NCBI GenBank assembly: GCA_944320775.1
Contig: CALUIV010000002.1
Location: 1-64,000, forward strand
Direction: 5' to 3'
Length of the DNA stretch: 64,000 bases
DNA from: an uncultured Paraprevotella sp.
GTDB lineage: Bacteria > Bacteroidota > Bacteroidia > Bacteroidales > Bacteroidaceae
In this document: in pieces, positions 56,682-64,000 of the stretch
How positions within the stretch are numbered: position 1 is the first letter of the stretch
Layout: each line of letters begins with the position of its first letter
Notes under the pieces: model-generated
What the model was told of the DNA's origin: nothing
Seen by the model: only the letters and a program-made list of their open reading frames with translations
Database searches by the model: none
Made by a program: the position numbers and the translations under genes

Positions 56682-57088
56682 GAAGTATCGAGAAAACATC
56701 ATGGCAGATGGCACGTATCCGATATGGAATGGGACTGATAGCGGTCAATGTAGTCTTGTCTTTATGTGCTTATGCCGTTGCTAAATTTTTTATATCGGAG
56801 GAAATGATTTTGTCCGGATGGGGAATTCCATTGTTTTTCTGTCTGTTCGGACTCGTTCAGTTCTTTGTTTTGGAAAAAGGAACAGCTTCAGGACTGTCTT
56901 ATACCAGACTCTATTTGTCTTTAAAAGCTTTTAAGTTGCTTTTCAGTCTTCTGCTGCTGGTCTTTTACCGGTTATGGGGACATGTTGATTTTGTGGCATG
57001 TGGTTTGGGATTAATTGTTTTCTATCTGGTCAATTTGATTTGGGATACTTTGTTTTTTATCCGTTTTGAAAAGAACTGTAAAAAATAA
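56678..57088 (+). CDS. Small four-helix membrane protein of the atp operon (AtpI-like position)
   Basis: Membrane protein of 136 residues with about four hydrophobic segments: GLIAVNVVLSLCAYAVAKFF, IPLFFCLFGLVQFFVLE, LFSLLLLVFYRLW and CGLGLIVFYLVNLIWDTLFF. Bacteroidota operons usually carry a poorly conserved gene here, between epsilon and the a subunit. By position it could stand in for AtpI, which helps c-ring assembly or Mg2+ supply, but no AtpI motif is evident. Its ATG overlaps the atpC stop and its stop precedes the atpB ATG by one base, so all three are translated as a unit. Confidence 0.75.
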   Translation: MRSIEKTSWQMARIRYGMGLIAVNVVLSLCAYAVAKFFISEEMILSGWGIPLFFCLFGLVQFFVLEKGTASGLSYTRLYLSLKAFKLLFSLLLLVFYRLWGHVDFVACGLGLIVFYLVNLIWDTLFFIRFEKNCKK

Positions 57089-57089
57089 T

Positions 57090-58202
57090 ATGGATATGAG
57101 ACAACGAAAGAATCATATTGTTCAAGTAATGTTCCGGGCGTTTCGGTATCGGTTGTCCGGATTCCTTTTGGCTCTGATGCTGTTTTTATCCGGCGTACCG
57201 GCAAATGCGGCTTCTGAGCATCAGGATGTCGATGTTTATGAAATTGTTTTCGGACATATTGAAGATGCATACGAATGGCATATCACAGAGATTGGGTCGA
57301 CAACGTTACGGATACCCTTGCCTGTGTTGGTGCATGATGATGCCGGTTGGCACTGTTTTTTATCTTCGAAATTGGAAAACGGAGCTGTTTTTGAAGGATT
57401 GCGTATCGCATCGGATGGATCTCATGCCGGAAAAATCGTCACCCGGAATAACGGAACCGAAGAGGTATTGCCTTTGGATATATCAATTACAAAGAACGTG
57501 TTGGCATTGATGATCAACAGCATCGTTTTGGTGTGGATCATGCTTCGTTGTGCTTCGTGGTATAAAAAACGGAAAATTCAGGAAGCTGTGCCTAAAGGTG
57601 GCATCGGCGCTGTGGAGGCCTTGACCATGATGATCTATGAAGATGTGATCAAGGCCGGTGTCGGAGAGAATTACCGTCGTTTTGCGCCCTATCTGTTGAC
57701 TGCCTTTTTCTTTATTCTGGTGAACAACCTGATGGGACTTATCCCATTTTTTCCCGGTGGTGCCAATGTGACGGGAAATATTGCTGTTACGATGGTTCTG
57801 GCTCTATGTACCTTCCTTTTTACCAATATTTATGGGACACGGGCTTATTGGAAAGAGATTTTCTGGCCGGAAGTTCCAGTTTGGCTGAAAGTTCCGGTTC
57901 CGATGATGCCTTTCATTGAGTTCTTTGGAATTTTTACCAAACCTTTCGCGCTGATGATCCGTTTGTTTGCAAACATCATGGCCGGACATGCGGCCGTTTT
58001 GAGTTTGGTTTCCATTATTTTCATAACCGTCAAGGCGGGAGCCGTGATTAATGGCAGTATGACTGTAGTGGCTGTATTCTTCGGTATTTTTATGGACTTG
58101 CTTGAAGTGCTGGTCGCTTTTATCCAGGCCTATATCTTTACGATGCTTTCAGCCGTTTTCATCGGCATGGCTCAGGTGAAGCCCGAAGCCGAAAAGAGAT
58201 AA
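57090..58202 (+). CDS. atpB: ATP synthase F0 subunit a
   Basis: Proton-channel subunit of 370 residues. A signal-like N-terminus (LSGFLLALMLFLSGVPANA) and about 100 extra extracytoplasmic residues precede the conserved core, a feature of Bacteroidota AtpB. The core has five to six membrane helices; the essential Arg is in RLFANIMAGHAAVL, and FIEFFGIFTKPFALMIRL and DLLEVLVAFIQAYIFTMLSAVF are family blocks. The ATG at 57090 is one base after the upstream stop; an ATG at 57096 is also possible. It works with the c ring to turn proton flow into rotation. Confidence 0.95.
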   Translation: MDMRQRKNHIVQVMFRAFRYRLSGFLLALMLFLSGVPANAASEHQDVDVYEIVFGHIEDAYEWHITEIGSTTLRIPLPVLVHDDAGWHCFLSSKLENGAVFEGLRIASDGSHAGKIVTRNNGTEEVLPLDISITKNVLALMINSIVLVWIMLRCASWYKKRKIQEAVPKGGIGAVEALTMMIYEDVIKAGVGENYRRFAPYLLTAFFFILVNNLMGLIPFFPGGANVTGNIAVTMVLALCTFLFTNIYGTRAYWKEIFWPEVPVWLKVPVPMMPFIEFFGIFTKPFALMIRLFANIMAGHAAVLSLVSIIFITVKAGAVINGSMTVVAVFFGIFMDLLEVLVAFIQAYIFTMLSAVFIGMAQVKPEAEKR

Positions 58203-58215
58203 TCATTAAAATTAG

Positions 58216-58494
<279 letters not shown>

Positions 58495-58507
58495 TTATTG
58501 GTCGCTT

Positions 58508-59014
58508 ATGGGATTGCTCATTCCAAGTTCGGGCACACTTTTCTGGATGATAATCATTTTTGGCGTTGTATTCTTTATTTTGGCAAAATACGCGTTTCCC
58601 GTAATTATCCGGATAGTTGACGAACGGAAGTCTTATATTGACGAATCTCTTGAGGCGGCCCGTCAGGCAAACGAACAGTTGACGCAGGTAAAAGCCGAAA
58701 GTGAACGTCTTTTGATGCAAGCCCGTGAGGAACAAGCGCAGATCTTGAAAGAAGCTGTTGCTGCCCGCGACCGGATTATTCGCGAGGCACAGGCAAGGGC
58801 ACAGGAGGAAGCACGGAAAGCTTTGACCGAAACCCGACAGCAAATTGTCGCTGAAAAAGAAAGTGCCATAAACGACATACGTCGGCAGGTGGCCATGCTT
58901 TCTGTAGATGTGGCAGAGAAAATTCTGCGTAAAGACCTGACAGGCGAAAAAGAACATGTAGAACTGATCGAACGGTTATTGGATGAAATGATCCGGAAAC
59001 CGGAGAATGTTTAG
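58508..59014 (+). CDS. atpF: ATP synthase F0 subunit b
   Basis: Peripheral-stalk subunit of 168 residues. One N-terminal membrane helix (LFWMIIIFGVVFFILAKYAFPVI) is followed by a long charged coiled coil rich in Ala, Glu, Gln and Arg (residues 35-140). A single b gene implies a homodimeric stalk. It lies 13 nt after atpE and is followed by atpH after 6 nt. It holds F1 against rotation by binding delta. Confidence 0.94.
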   Translation: MGLLIPSSGTLFWMIIIFGVVFFILAKYAFPVIIRIVDERKSYIDESLEAARQANEQLTQVKAESERLLMQAREEQAQILKEAVAARDRIIREAQARAQEEARKALTETRQQIVAEKESAINDIRRQVAMLSVDVAEKILRKDLTGEKEHVELIERLLDEMIRKPENV

Positions 59015-59020
59015 TAAATT

Positions 59021-59578
59021 ATGAATATCGGAGCCATATCAAAACGTTATGCCAAGGCCTTATTGACTTATGCCACGGAGCATGGAAAGGAAGATTTGTG
59101 TTACAAACAAGTGAAGTCTTTCATACGTCAGTTCCGGGATATGTACGACTTGAGAAAAGCTTTGGAAAGTCCGGCTTTGTCTTCAAAAGACAAATTACAA
59201 CTTTTGAATGAGGCTGCCGGTCATGGAGATACTTGTCCTGAGCTGATGCGTTTCTTTAAACTGGTATTGGACGAAAAGCGCGAGAAATTATTTTTGTTTA
59301 TCAGCTTTTCTTATATAGACTTGTATCGGGAAACAAAGCAGATCAGACGGGGAAAACTGATTACGGCAGTACCTGTTTCGGATGTTTTTGAGAATCGTTT
59401 GCGGACACTGATAGAACAGGATCGTGCCGGTTCCGTTGAGTTCGATACTAAAGTAGATCCGGCCCTGATCGGTGGTTTTGTCCTGCAAATCGGTACAACA
59501 CGGATTGATGCGAGTGTTGCCGGTCAGTTGAAACGGGTAAAAAAACAGTTTATCGAGAAAAACAAACGAATTGTGTAA
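59021..59578 (+). CDS. atpH: ATP synthase F1 subunit delta
   Basis: OSCP/delta subunit of 185 residues that caps F1 and joins it to the b dimer. The N-terminal helical domain begins MNIGAISKRYAKALLTYATEHG (ISKRYAKAL is the family opening). The C-terminal domain has the OSCP signature VDPALIGGFVLQIGTTRIDASVAGQLKRVK. Length is normal. It starts 6 nt after atpF and ends 18 nt before atpA. Confidence 0.95.
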   Translation: MNIGAISKRYAKALLTYATEHGKEDLCYKQVKSFIRQFRDMYDLRKALESPALSSKDKLQLLNEAAGHGDTCPELMRFFKLVLDEKREKLFLFISFSYIDLYRETKQIRRGKLITAVPVSDVFENRLRTLIEQDRAGSVEFDTKVDPALIGGFVLQIGTTRIDASVAGQLKRVKKQFIEKNKRIV

Positions 59579-59596
59579 TTCTTATTTTGAACGAAT

Positions 59597-61183
59597 ATGT
59601 CAGATCATATAAAACCAAGCGAAATATCCGAAGTCTTGCTTCAGCAGTTAAGAGGGATAAATGCCTCCATTCAGTATGACGAAGTCGGATCGGTGCTTCA
59701 GGTCAGCGACGGTGTTGCGCGTATTTACGGCCTGCAGAAGGCTGAGGCGAATGAATTGCTGGAGTTTGAGAATGGGATTATGGGTGTTGTGATGAATCTG
59801 GAGGAAGATAATGTGGGAGCTGTTCTTCTTGGTCCTACCGATCAGATTCGTGAAGGTATGGTCGTGAAGCGTACCGGACGTATTGCTTCTATAAAAGTGA
59901 GCGAACATATGCTCGGCCGTGTCATCGATCCGCTCGGTGCGCCTTTGGATGGACGGGGACAGATCGGCGGTGATTTGTGCGAGATGCCGCTCGAACGCAA
60001 AGCACCCGGAGTGATTTTCCGTCAGCCAGTATCAGAACCTTTGCAGACGGGGCTGAAGGCCATCGATGCCATGATTCCAATCGGTCGGGGGCAGCGTGAG
60101 CTGATTATCGGCGACCGTCAGACGGGAAAGACAGCCATTGCCATTGACACCATCATCAACCAGCGGGCTAATTACGAAGCCGGAAAACCGGTTTATTGTA
60201 TTTACGTAGCTGTCGGTCAGAAGGGATCAACTGTAGCCAATATTGTCAATACCCTGCGCGAGAAAGGGGCTATGGATTATACGATAGTGGTTGCCGCTAC
60301 GGCTGCCGATCCGGCCGCATTGCAGTATTTTGCTCCTTTTGCCGGTGCGGCTATTGGAGAATATTTCCGGGACACGGGCCGACATGCGCTTGTCGTATAT
60401 GACGATCTTTCCAAACAGGCCGTCGCCTATCGTGAGGTGTCACTGATTCTGCGCCGTCCTTCCGGTCGTGAAGCTTATCCGGGTGATATTTTCTATTTGC
60501 ATTCCCGATTATTGGAACGTGCCGCCAAGATCATTAACCAACAGGAGGTGGCCGAGCAGATGAATGACTTGCCCGAGAGTCTGAAAGGGAAAGTGAAGTG
60601 TGGCGGTTCATTAACGGCTCTGCCGATTATTGAGACTCAGGCCGGTGATGTTTCTGCTTACATTCCGACGAACGTCATTTCCATTACCGACGGTCAGATC
60701 TTTTTGGAAACCAGCCTGTTCAATCAGGGGTTCCGTCCGGCAATCAATGTGGGTATTTCCGTATCCCGTGTTGGCGGTAGCGCCCAGATAAAATGTATGA
60801 AAAAGGTGGCCGGAACATTGAAGATCGATCAGGCACAGTATCGGGAACTTGAAGCATTCTCCAAATTCAATAACGATATCGATCCGGTGACAGCGATGAC
60901 GCTCGACCGGGGACGTAAGAATAATCAGTTACTGATTCAGCCTCAATATTCTCCGATGCCGGTCAGCGAACAAGTGGCTATACTTTATTGTGGAACACAC
61001 GGGCTGATGCGGGATGTTCCTTTGGAAAAAGTACGCGATTTCCAGAAAGAATTTTTGGAAAGTCTGCGGTCCGGTCATCAAACCGATGTGCTTGATGTCT
61101 TGGCAACGGGAAAGATCGACGATAATATCACAGCGATTATCGAGAAAGTTGCTTCCGAAACTGCTTTGTTGTTTAAAAAGTAA
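59597..61183 (+). CDS. atpA: ATP synthase F1 subunit alpha
   Basis: Non-catalytic nucleotide-binding F1 subunit of 528 residues. P-loop GDRQTGKT is at 172-179; [34 protein letters not shown] is the alpha signature, and the arginine finger region [18 protein letters not shown] is intact. The N-terminal 25 residues would bind delta. Length is slightly above the 500-510 average, within the Bacteroidota range. It lies 18 nt after atpH and 6 nt before atpG. Confidence 0.97.
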   Translation: MSDHIKPSEISEVLLQQLRGINASIQYDEVGSVLQVSDGVARIYGLQKAEANELLEFENGIMGVVMNLEEDNVGAVLLGPTDQIREGMVVKRTGRIASIKVSEHMLGRVIDPLGAPLDGRGQIGGDLCEMPLERKAPGVIFRQPVSEPLQTGLKAIDAMIPIGRGQRELIIGDRQTGKTAIAIDTIINQRANYEAGKPVYCIYVAVGQKGSTVANIVNTLREKGAMDYTIVVAATAADPAALQYFAPFAGAAIGEYFRDTGRHALVVYDDLSKQAVAYREVSLILRRPSGREAYPGDIFYLHSRLLERAAKIINQQEVAEQMNDLPESLKGKVKCGGSLTALPIIETQAGDVSAYIPTNVISITDGQIFLETSLFNQGFRPAINVGISVSRVGGSAQIKCMKKVAGTLKIDQAQYRELEAFSKFNNDIDPVTAMTLDRGRKNNQLLIQPQYSPMPVSEQVAILYCGTHGLMRDVPLEKVRDFQKEFLESLRSGHQTDVLDVLATGKIDDNITAIIEKVASETALLFKK

Positions 61184-61189
61184 CGAATT

Positions 61190-62065
61190 ATGGCCTCATT
61201 AAAGGAAGTAAAGGAAAGAATAGCCTCTGTCAACGGGACCTTGAAGATTACGTCGGCCATGAAGATGGTGGCTTCAGCCAAACTGCATAAGGCTCAGGAG
61301 CTGATTGAGGGGATGTGGCCTTATGAACAGCGTTTGTCCCGTATGTTGGAAGAGTTTCTGGATGCCTATCCGGAAATGGATTCCCAACTGACGGCTGAGC
61401 GTCCGGTGAAGCGGGTTGCTTTGGTGGTATTTGCTTCTAACGGGAGCCTTTGTGGCGGTTACAATGCCAATGTCGTCCGTCGTTTCCGGGAGTGGGTAGA
61501 ACAGAATCTGATATTGGGCAAGGAGAATCTGGTTATTTATCCAATTGGTAAGAAAATCGAGGAAGCCGTTCGCAAAGCCGGATTTACACCGGCTGAAACC
61601 TTTGGCCGGTTGGCTGATAAACCCGATCGCGAGGTTATTGCTCAATTGGCCGACCGGCTGACAAAAAGTTTTTTGGATGGCGATGTGGATCGGGTAGACC
61701 TGTTGTTCCATCATTTCAAGTCTACGGCCACACAAGATCTGGTATTACGTACTTATTTACCTGTGGATCTTTCGCAGGTCCGGCAGAAAGAGGTCTCTTC
61801 AGCCGATTATGTTCTGAACTATATTGTGGAACCTTCGCCGAATGCCTTTTTACGGACTCTGTTGCCAACGGTGTTGCGGTTAAAATTGTATACAGCTTTA
61901 TTGGATTCCAATGCGTCGGAACATGCCGCACGAACCATGGCCATGCAAGTGGCTACCGACAATGCCAATGATTTGTTGCAGGATCTGACGATTATGTATA
62001 ACAAGAGTCGTCAGCAAGTGATTACGAACGAACTGCTGGATATGGCCGGTGGATCTATGGAGTGA
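61190..62065 (+). CDS. atpG: ATP synthase F1 subunit gamma
   Basis: Central-shaft subunit of 291 residues. The N-terminal coiled coil starts ASLKEVKERIASVNGTLKITSAMKMVASAKLHKAQ, the gamma signature with KITSAMKMVA. The C-terminal helix carries SEHAARTMAMQVATDNANDLLQDLTIMYNKSRQQVITNEL, the second conserved block. A central Rossmann-like region includes VVFASNGSLCGGYNANV. It is the last gene of the operon and is followed by a strong terminator. Confidence 0.96.
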   Translation: MASLKEVKERIASVNGTLKITSAMKMVASAKLHKAQELIEGMWPYEQRLSRMLEEFLDAYPEMDSQLTAERPVKRVALVVFASNGSLCGGYNANVVRRFREWVEQNLILGKENLVIYPIGKKIEEAVRKAGFTPAETFGRLADKPDREVIAQLADRLTKSFLDGDVDRVDLLFHHFKSTATQDLVLRTYLPVDLSQVRQKEVSSADYVLNYIVEPSPNAFLRTLLPTVLRLKLYTALLDSNASEHAARTMAMQVATDNANDLLQDLTIMYNKSRQQVITNELLDMAGGSME

Positions 62066-62085
62066 TTTTCAATAGTTGTTAATAT

Positions 62086-62116
62086 AAAAAAGCGATCTGT
62101 AATGATCGCTTTTTTT
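62086..62116. terminator. Terminator of the ATP synthase operon
   Basis: AAAAAAGCGATC (62086-62097) and GATCGCTTTTTT (62104-62115) form a perfect 12-bp stem with a 6-nt loop and T-runs on both strands. It serves atpG and the convergent DUF2721 gene. Confidence 0.9.
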
Positions 62117-62124
62117 ATTCCATA

Positions 62125-62514
62125 TTATTCCATGTCTTTCAGATGAAGTTCTAGGGCCTTTACTGAAATCAGAATTTCATAAACCGAGAGCGTGAGCGAC
62201 AGAATGAGCAACAGTAAGGCCAGTCCGAAAATATAGACGGAAATGGGATGCAGATGAATGTAGATGAAAAACATGCTGACCACGCAAAGCAACAGGCTGC
62301 CGATGCCGGTCACTTGCATGGCCCGGGTCAGATAAAGCCGTTTGCGCAAATTGGCTATCTGGGCTGCCGTTACTTTGGAGGGGTTGTTCTGATACTGGTC
62401 CTTCAAAGTGCGCACCAGTTGGGCATACGACAGAAACCGGTTGGTATAGGCCAGCATAATGAGTGAGATGGCCGAAAATAGCAGTGCCGGTGTAGCTAAA
62501 TCGATTTGAAACAT
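62125..62514 (-). CDS. DUF2721 family membrane protein
   Basis: Membrane protein of 129 residues with three hydrophobic segments: PALLFSAISLIMLAYTNRFL, VTGIGSLLLCVVSMFFIYIH and VYIFGLALLLLILSLTLSVYEILIS. A polar loop with LKDQYQNNPSKVTAAQIANLRKRLYLTRAM lies between the first and second. The pattern, including the R-x-R-x-L-x-x-x-x-R loop and the C-terminal E-I-x-x-S-x-x-A-L, matches DUF2721. The role is unknown. A minus-strand -7-like element TACCTTTG at 62604-62597 probably drives it. Confidence 0.8.
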   Translation of the reverse strand: MFQIDLATPALLFSAISLIMLAYTNRFLSYAQLVRTLKDQYQNNPSKVTAAQIANLRKRLYLTRAMQVTGIGSLLLCVVSMFFIYIHLHPISVYIFGLALLLLILSLTLSVYEILISVKALELHLKDME

Positions 62515-62706
62515 GGCATTTGTATTTTAGAAATTGTTGTCTATTATTTACTTATGGATCATTATAGAAATCCGTAGTAATCTATAGCTTTAAGGGCAAA
62601 GGTAGCTGTTTGTTTTGTTTTCCTGAAGTGGAACTTAATAAAAATAATGAATTGTTTTTATTGGAACTCTCTGGCAGGCTTTGTTGGTTGAATGGCTGGG
62701 AATGCT

Positions 62707-62714
62707 TATATTTG
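62707..62714 (+). promoter_or_regulatory. -7 promoter element of the macro-domain-like gene
   Basis: TATATTTG matches TAnnTTTG, 26 nt before the ATG at 62741, with TTG (62685-62687) 19 nt upstream of it. Confidence 0.5.
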
Positions 62715-62740
62715 CGTGTCTAACCAAGAATCATATCAAG

Positions 62741-63151
62741 ATGAAGATATTGCATATTCCATCAGAGCGAATCACGTCCGACCGGATCACAGAACTCCGT
62801 CCGGGCGAAATCTTTGTGTTTGGCAGTAATCTTGAAGGTGCTCATGGCGGTGGAGCCGCATTGTTGGCCTGGCGCAAATGGGGGGCCAAATGGGGGCAGG
62901 GAGTCGGCCTTCAGGGGCAGACCTATGGCATACCGACCATGCATGGCGGACCGGAAGCAATCCGCCCGTATGTGGACGAGTTCATCCGTTTTGCCGCTGA
63001 TCATCCCGATTTGCATTTCCTGGTTACAGAGATCGGTTGCGGTATTGCCGGCTTTACGCCGGAAGAGATAGCTCCACTGTTCCGTGATGCGATTGGGGTG
63101 AAGAATATCAGTTTGCCCGGGCGCTTCTGGAACGTGCTGGAAGGGGAATGA
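62741..63151 (+). CDS. A1S_2505/macro-domain-like protein
   Basis: Soluble protein of 136 residues resembling short proteins annotated as A1S_2505 phage non-structural family, which look like a minimal ADP-ribose-binding macro-type fold. Key pieces are IFVFGSNLEGAHGGGAALLAWRKWGAKWG, VGLQGQTYGIPTMHGG and LHFLVTEIGCGIAGFTPEEIAPLF. The glycine-rich GSN-x-x-G-x-HGGGAA and the GCGIAG loop would form the ligand site. The ATG at 62741 fits the family start; the longer frame begins upstream of the promoter. No toxin or other phage gene is nearby. The fold assignment is by motif resemblance only. Confidence 0.6.
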   Translation: MKILHIPSERITSDRITELRPGEIFVFGSNLEGAHGGGAALLAWRKWGAKWGQGVGLQGQTYGIPTMHGGPEAIRPYVDEFIRFAADHPDLHFLVTEIGCGIAGFTPEEIAPLFRDAIGVKNISLPGRFWNVLEGE

Positions 63152-63239
63152 TGACAGACGTGTTCCTTCTTGTTTAAATTTCCGTATTAAATTATCGAAT
63201 GCGAGCCGGATTCAGACGAATCATGATTTTGACCGGACT

Positions 63240-63327
63240 TTGCATTGCCCGGTGCAAAATATTGCATTGCCGGATACAATCTTTCGCATTGCCCGATGCA
63301 AAGTCTTGCATTGCCCGATGCAAAAAC
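63240..63327 (+). repeat. Four tandem 22-bp palindromic repeats
   Basis: Four head-to-tail units of exactly 22 bp occupy 63240-63261, 63262-63283, 63284-63305 and 63306-63327. Each is a variant of TTGCATTGCCCGATGCAA plus four variable bases. Within a unit TTGCAT and ATGCAA are inverted, so each can form a small hairpin or bind a dimeric protein. Unit 2 is the most diverged. The array lies 91 nt upstream of the exonuclease ATG. Confidence 0.85.
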
Positions 63328-63404
63328 CGGTTATCGGCATGATTTGAATGGATTATCGGTTCGTTTATGCCATATTATTTTGTTTTAATTGCTGGTTTTT
63401 TTAT

Positions 63405-63412
63405 TAGTTTTG
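63405..63412 (+). promoter_or_regulatory. -7 element immediately before the exonuclease gene
   Basis: TAGTTTTG matches TAnnTTTG and ends six bases before the ATG at 63418, so transcription would start at or next to the start codon. That would give a leaderless mRNA, unless another promoter upstream is used. Confidence 0.4.
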
Positions 63413-63417
63413 TCGCG

Positions 63418-63909
63418 ATGAAAGATTTTGCAGCTATAGATTTTGAGACCGCCAATTTTGAACGTACCAGTGTGTGCAGCGTAGGGGTCGTCGTGGTACG
63501 CGGCGGCCTGTTTGTCGATTCCTTTTATTCCTTGATCCAGCCTGAACCGAATTTTTACCATTACCGCTGTGTGCAGGTGCATGGCTTGTGCCGGGCGGAC
63601 ACGGATGAGGCTCCGGTGTTTCCGGAAGTCTGGAAGCGGATAGAACCGTTGGTCGAAGGCTTGCCGCTTGTGGCTCACAACAAATCATTTGATGAAGGTT
63701 GTCTGAAAGCCGTTTTCCGCTGTTATCAGATGGATTATCCCGATTATGAATTCTATGATACCTTGCGTGCGGCCCGTAAGGCTTTTCCGCAGGCACCCAA
63801 TCATCAGCTGCAAACGGTGGCTGCTCTTTGCGGTTACCGCCTGGAGCAGCACCATCATGCATTGGCCGATGCTGAGGCATGCGCCTGGATTGCCCGCGAA
63901 CTGCTTTAG
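63418..63909 (+). CDS. DnaQ-type 3'-5' exonuclease
   Basis: DEDDh exonuclease of 163 residues related to the epsilon subunit of DNA polymerase III. Motif ExoI is [10 protein letters not shown] (Asp and Glu metal ligands), ExoII is [16 protein letters not shown], and ExoIII is [15 protein letters not shown], with His and Asp of the DEDDh type. It lacks the C-terminal polymerase-binding tail, so it is probably a stand-alone proofreading or repair nuclease. The ATG at 63418 fits the family; the frame from 63367 would add an odd hydrophobic stretch. The stop overlaps the end of the opposite gene by four bases. Confidence 0.87.
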   Translation: MKDFAAIDFETANFERTSVCSVGVVVVRGGLFVDSFYSLIQPEPNFYHYRCVQVHGLCRADTDEAPVFPEVWKRIEPLVEGLPLVAHNKSFDEGCLKAVFRCYQMDYPDYEFYDTLRAARKAFPQAPNHQLQTVAALCGYRLEQHHHALADAEACAWIARELL

Positions 63910-64000
63910 TTGCCCCGATAGGTGGAGTAACCGTAGGGCGACAAGGTGATGGGGACGTGATAGTGGCTTCCGTCCTTAATTTCAAAAACGACCTCAACAA
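63906..64000 (-). CDS. 5-hydroxyisourate hydrolase, C-terminal fragment (runs off window)
   Basis: On the minus strand the last 30 codons of a transthyretin-like 5-hydroxyisourate hydrolase are present, in the frame ending [26 protein letters not shown] and a TAA at 63908-63906. The terminal YRG(S/N) tetrapeptide and the preceding [18 protein letters not shown] are the diagnostic end of this urate-breakdown enzyme, which opens the ring of 5-hydroxyisourate. Asn replaces the usual terminal Ser. The start lies beyond position 64000. The gene is convergent with the exonuclease and overlaps it by four bases. Confidence 0.85.
   Translation of the reverse strand, partial: VEVVFEIKDGSHYHVPITLSPYGYSTYRGN

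Noticed and set aside
62741..63151. Prophage remnant
   Set aside because: No integrase, structural or lysis genes and no attachment-site repeats were seen around the phage-named family member.
63240..63327. Possible CRISPR array
   Set aside because: The 22-bp units are directly adjacent with no unique spacers, and no cas gene is in the window.

Overview
The window is a core-chromosome segment of a member of the Bacteroidota, most likely order Bacteroidales. The evidence is the sprA-ruvA pair, a Bacteroidota-type ATP synthase operon (beta, epsilon, small membrane protein, a, c, b, delta, alpha, gamma), families such as DUF3822, DUF5683 and a PhoU-tailed Pit carrier, and promoters of the TTTG / TAnnTTTG type with few Shine-Dalgarno sites. 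I cannot name the genus. I see no prophage, insertion sequence, CRISPR array or rRNA. No stretch longer than 300 bases lacks a gene.

Layout. 1-613: 5'-truncated LytTR response regulator. 727-8152 (minus): surface-glycan operon with two GT2 and two GT4 glycosyltransferases, an HlpA-like glycosyltransferase, a LicD-family transferase and a fused cytidylyltransferase/short-chain dehydrogenase that looks like a CDP-ribitol synthase. 8215-10254 (minus): rsmD, DUF3822, a membrane-anchored unknown. 10348-12739 (plus): RecD/Dda-like helicase and an AraC regulator. 12849-15923: alaS and a divergent MerR gene. 15952-21988 (minus): parA-parB-DUF5683-mltD-rel, joining chromosome segregation, wall hydrolysis and (p)ppGpp control. 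22198-24114 (plus): surE-lpxB. 24391-27771 (minus): rsfS-ftsH-cdsA. 27986-28156: twin tRNA-Gln(CUG). 28343-32272 (minus): DUF349 protein, corA, ksgA. 32331-44491 (plus): flippase-like membrane protein, pepD, Pit, a giant alpha-2-macroglobulin-like protein, a phytase-like esterase. 44594-54610 (minus): sugar acetyltransferase, sprA, ruvA, a LysR regulator. 54897-62065 (plus): the ATP synthase operon. 62125-64000: DUF2721 protein, a macro-domain-like orphan, a DnaQ-type exonuclease and the C-terminus of 5-hydroxyisourate hydrolase, which runs off the window.

Most annotated functions are housekeeping. The strongest leads are in the non-coding DNA and in gene context: (i) a 14-bp palindromic motif family at three convergent gene junctions; (ii) a corA leader with a 12-codon acidic micro-ORF abutting a strong hairpin; (iii) two pairs of 7-bp repeats with 11-bp period, resembling Pho boxes, before the Pit gene; (iv) a 28-bp perfect inverted repeat built into the 3' end of the MerR gene; (v) four tandem 22-bp palindromic units before the exonuclease gene; and (vi) a coupled CDP-ribitol-synthase-like/LicD gene pair, the bacterial counterpart of the ISPD and fukutin/FKRP chemistry. 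Start codons were moved from the longest reading frame where family N-termini, overlaps or promoter positions argued for it.
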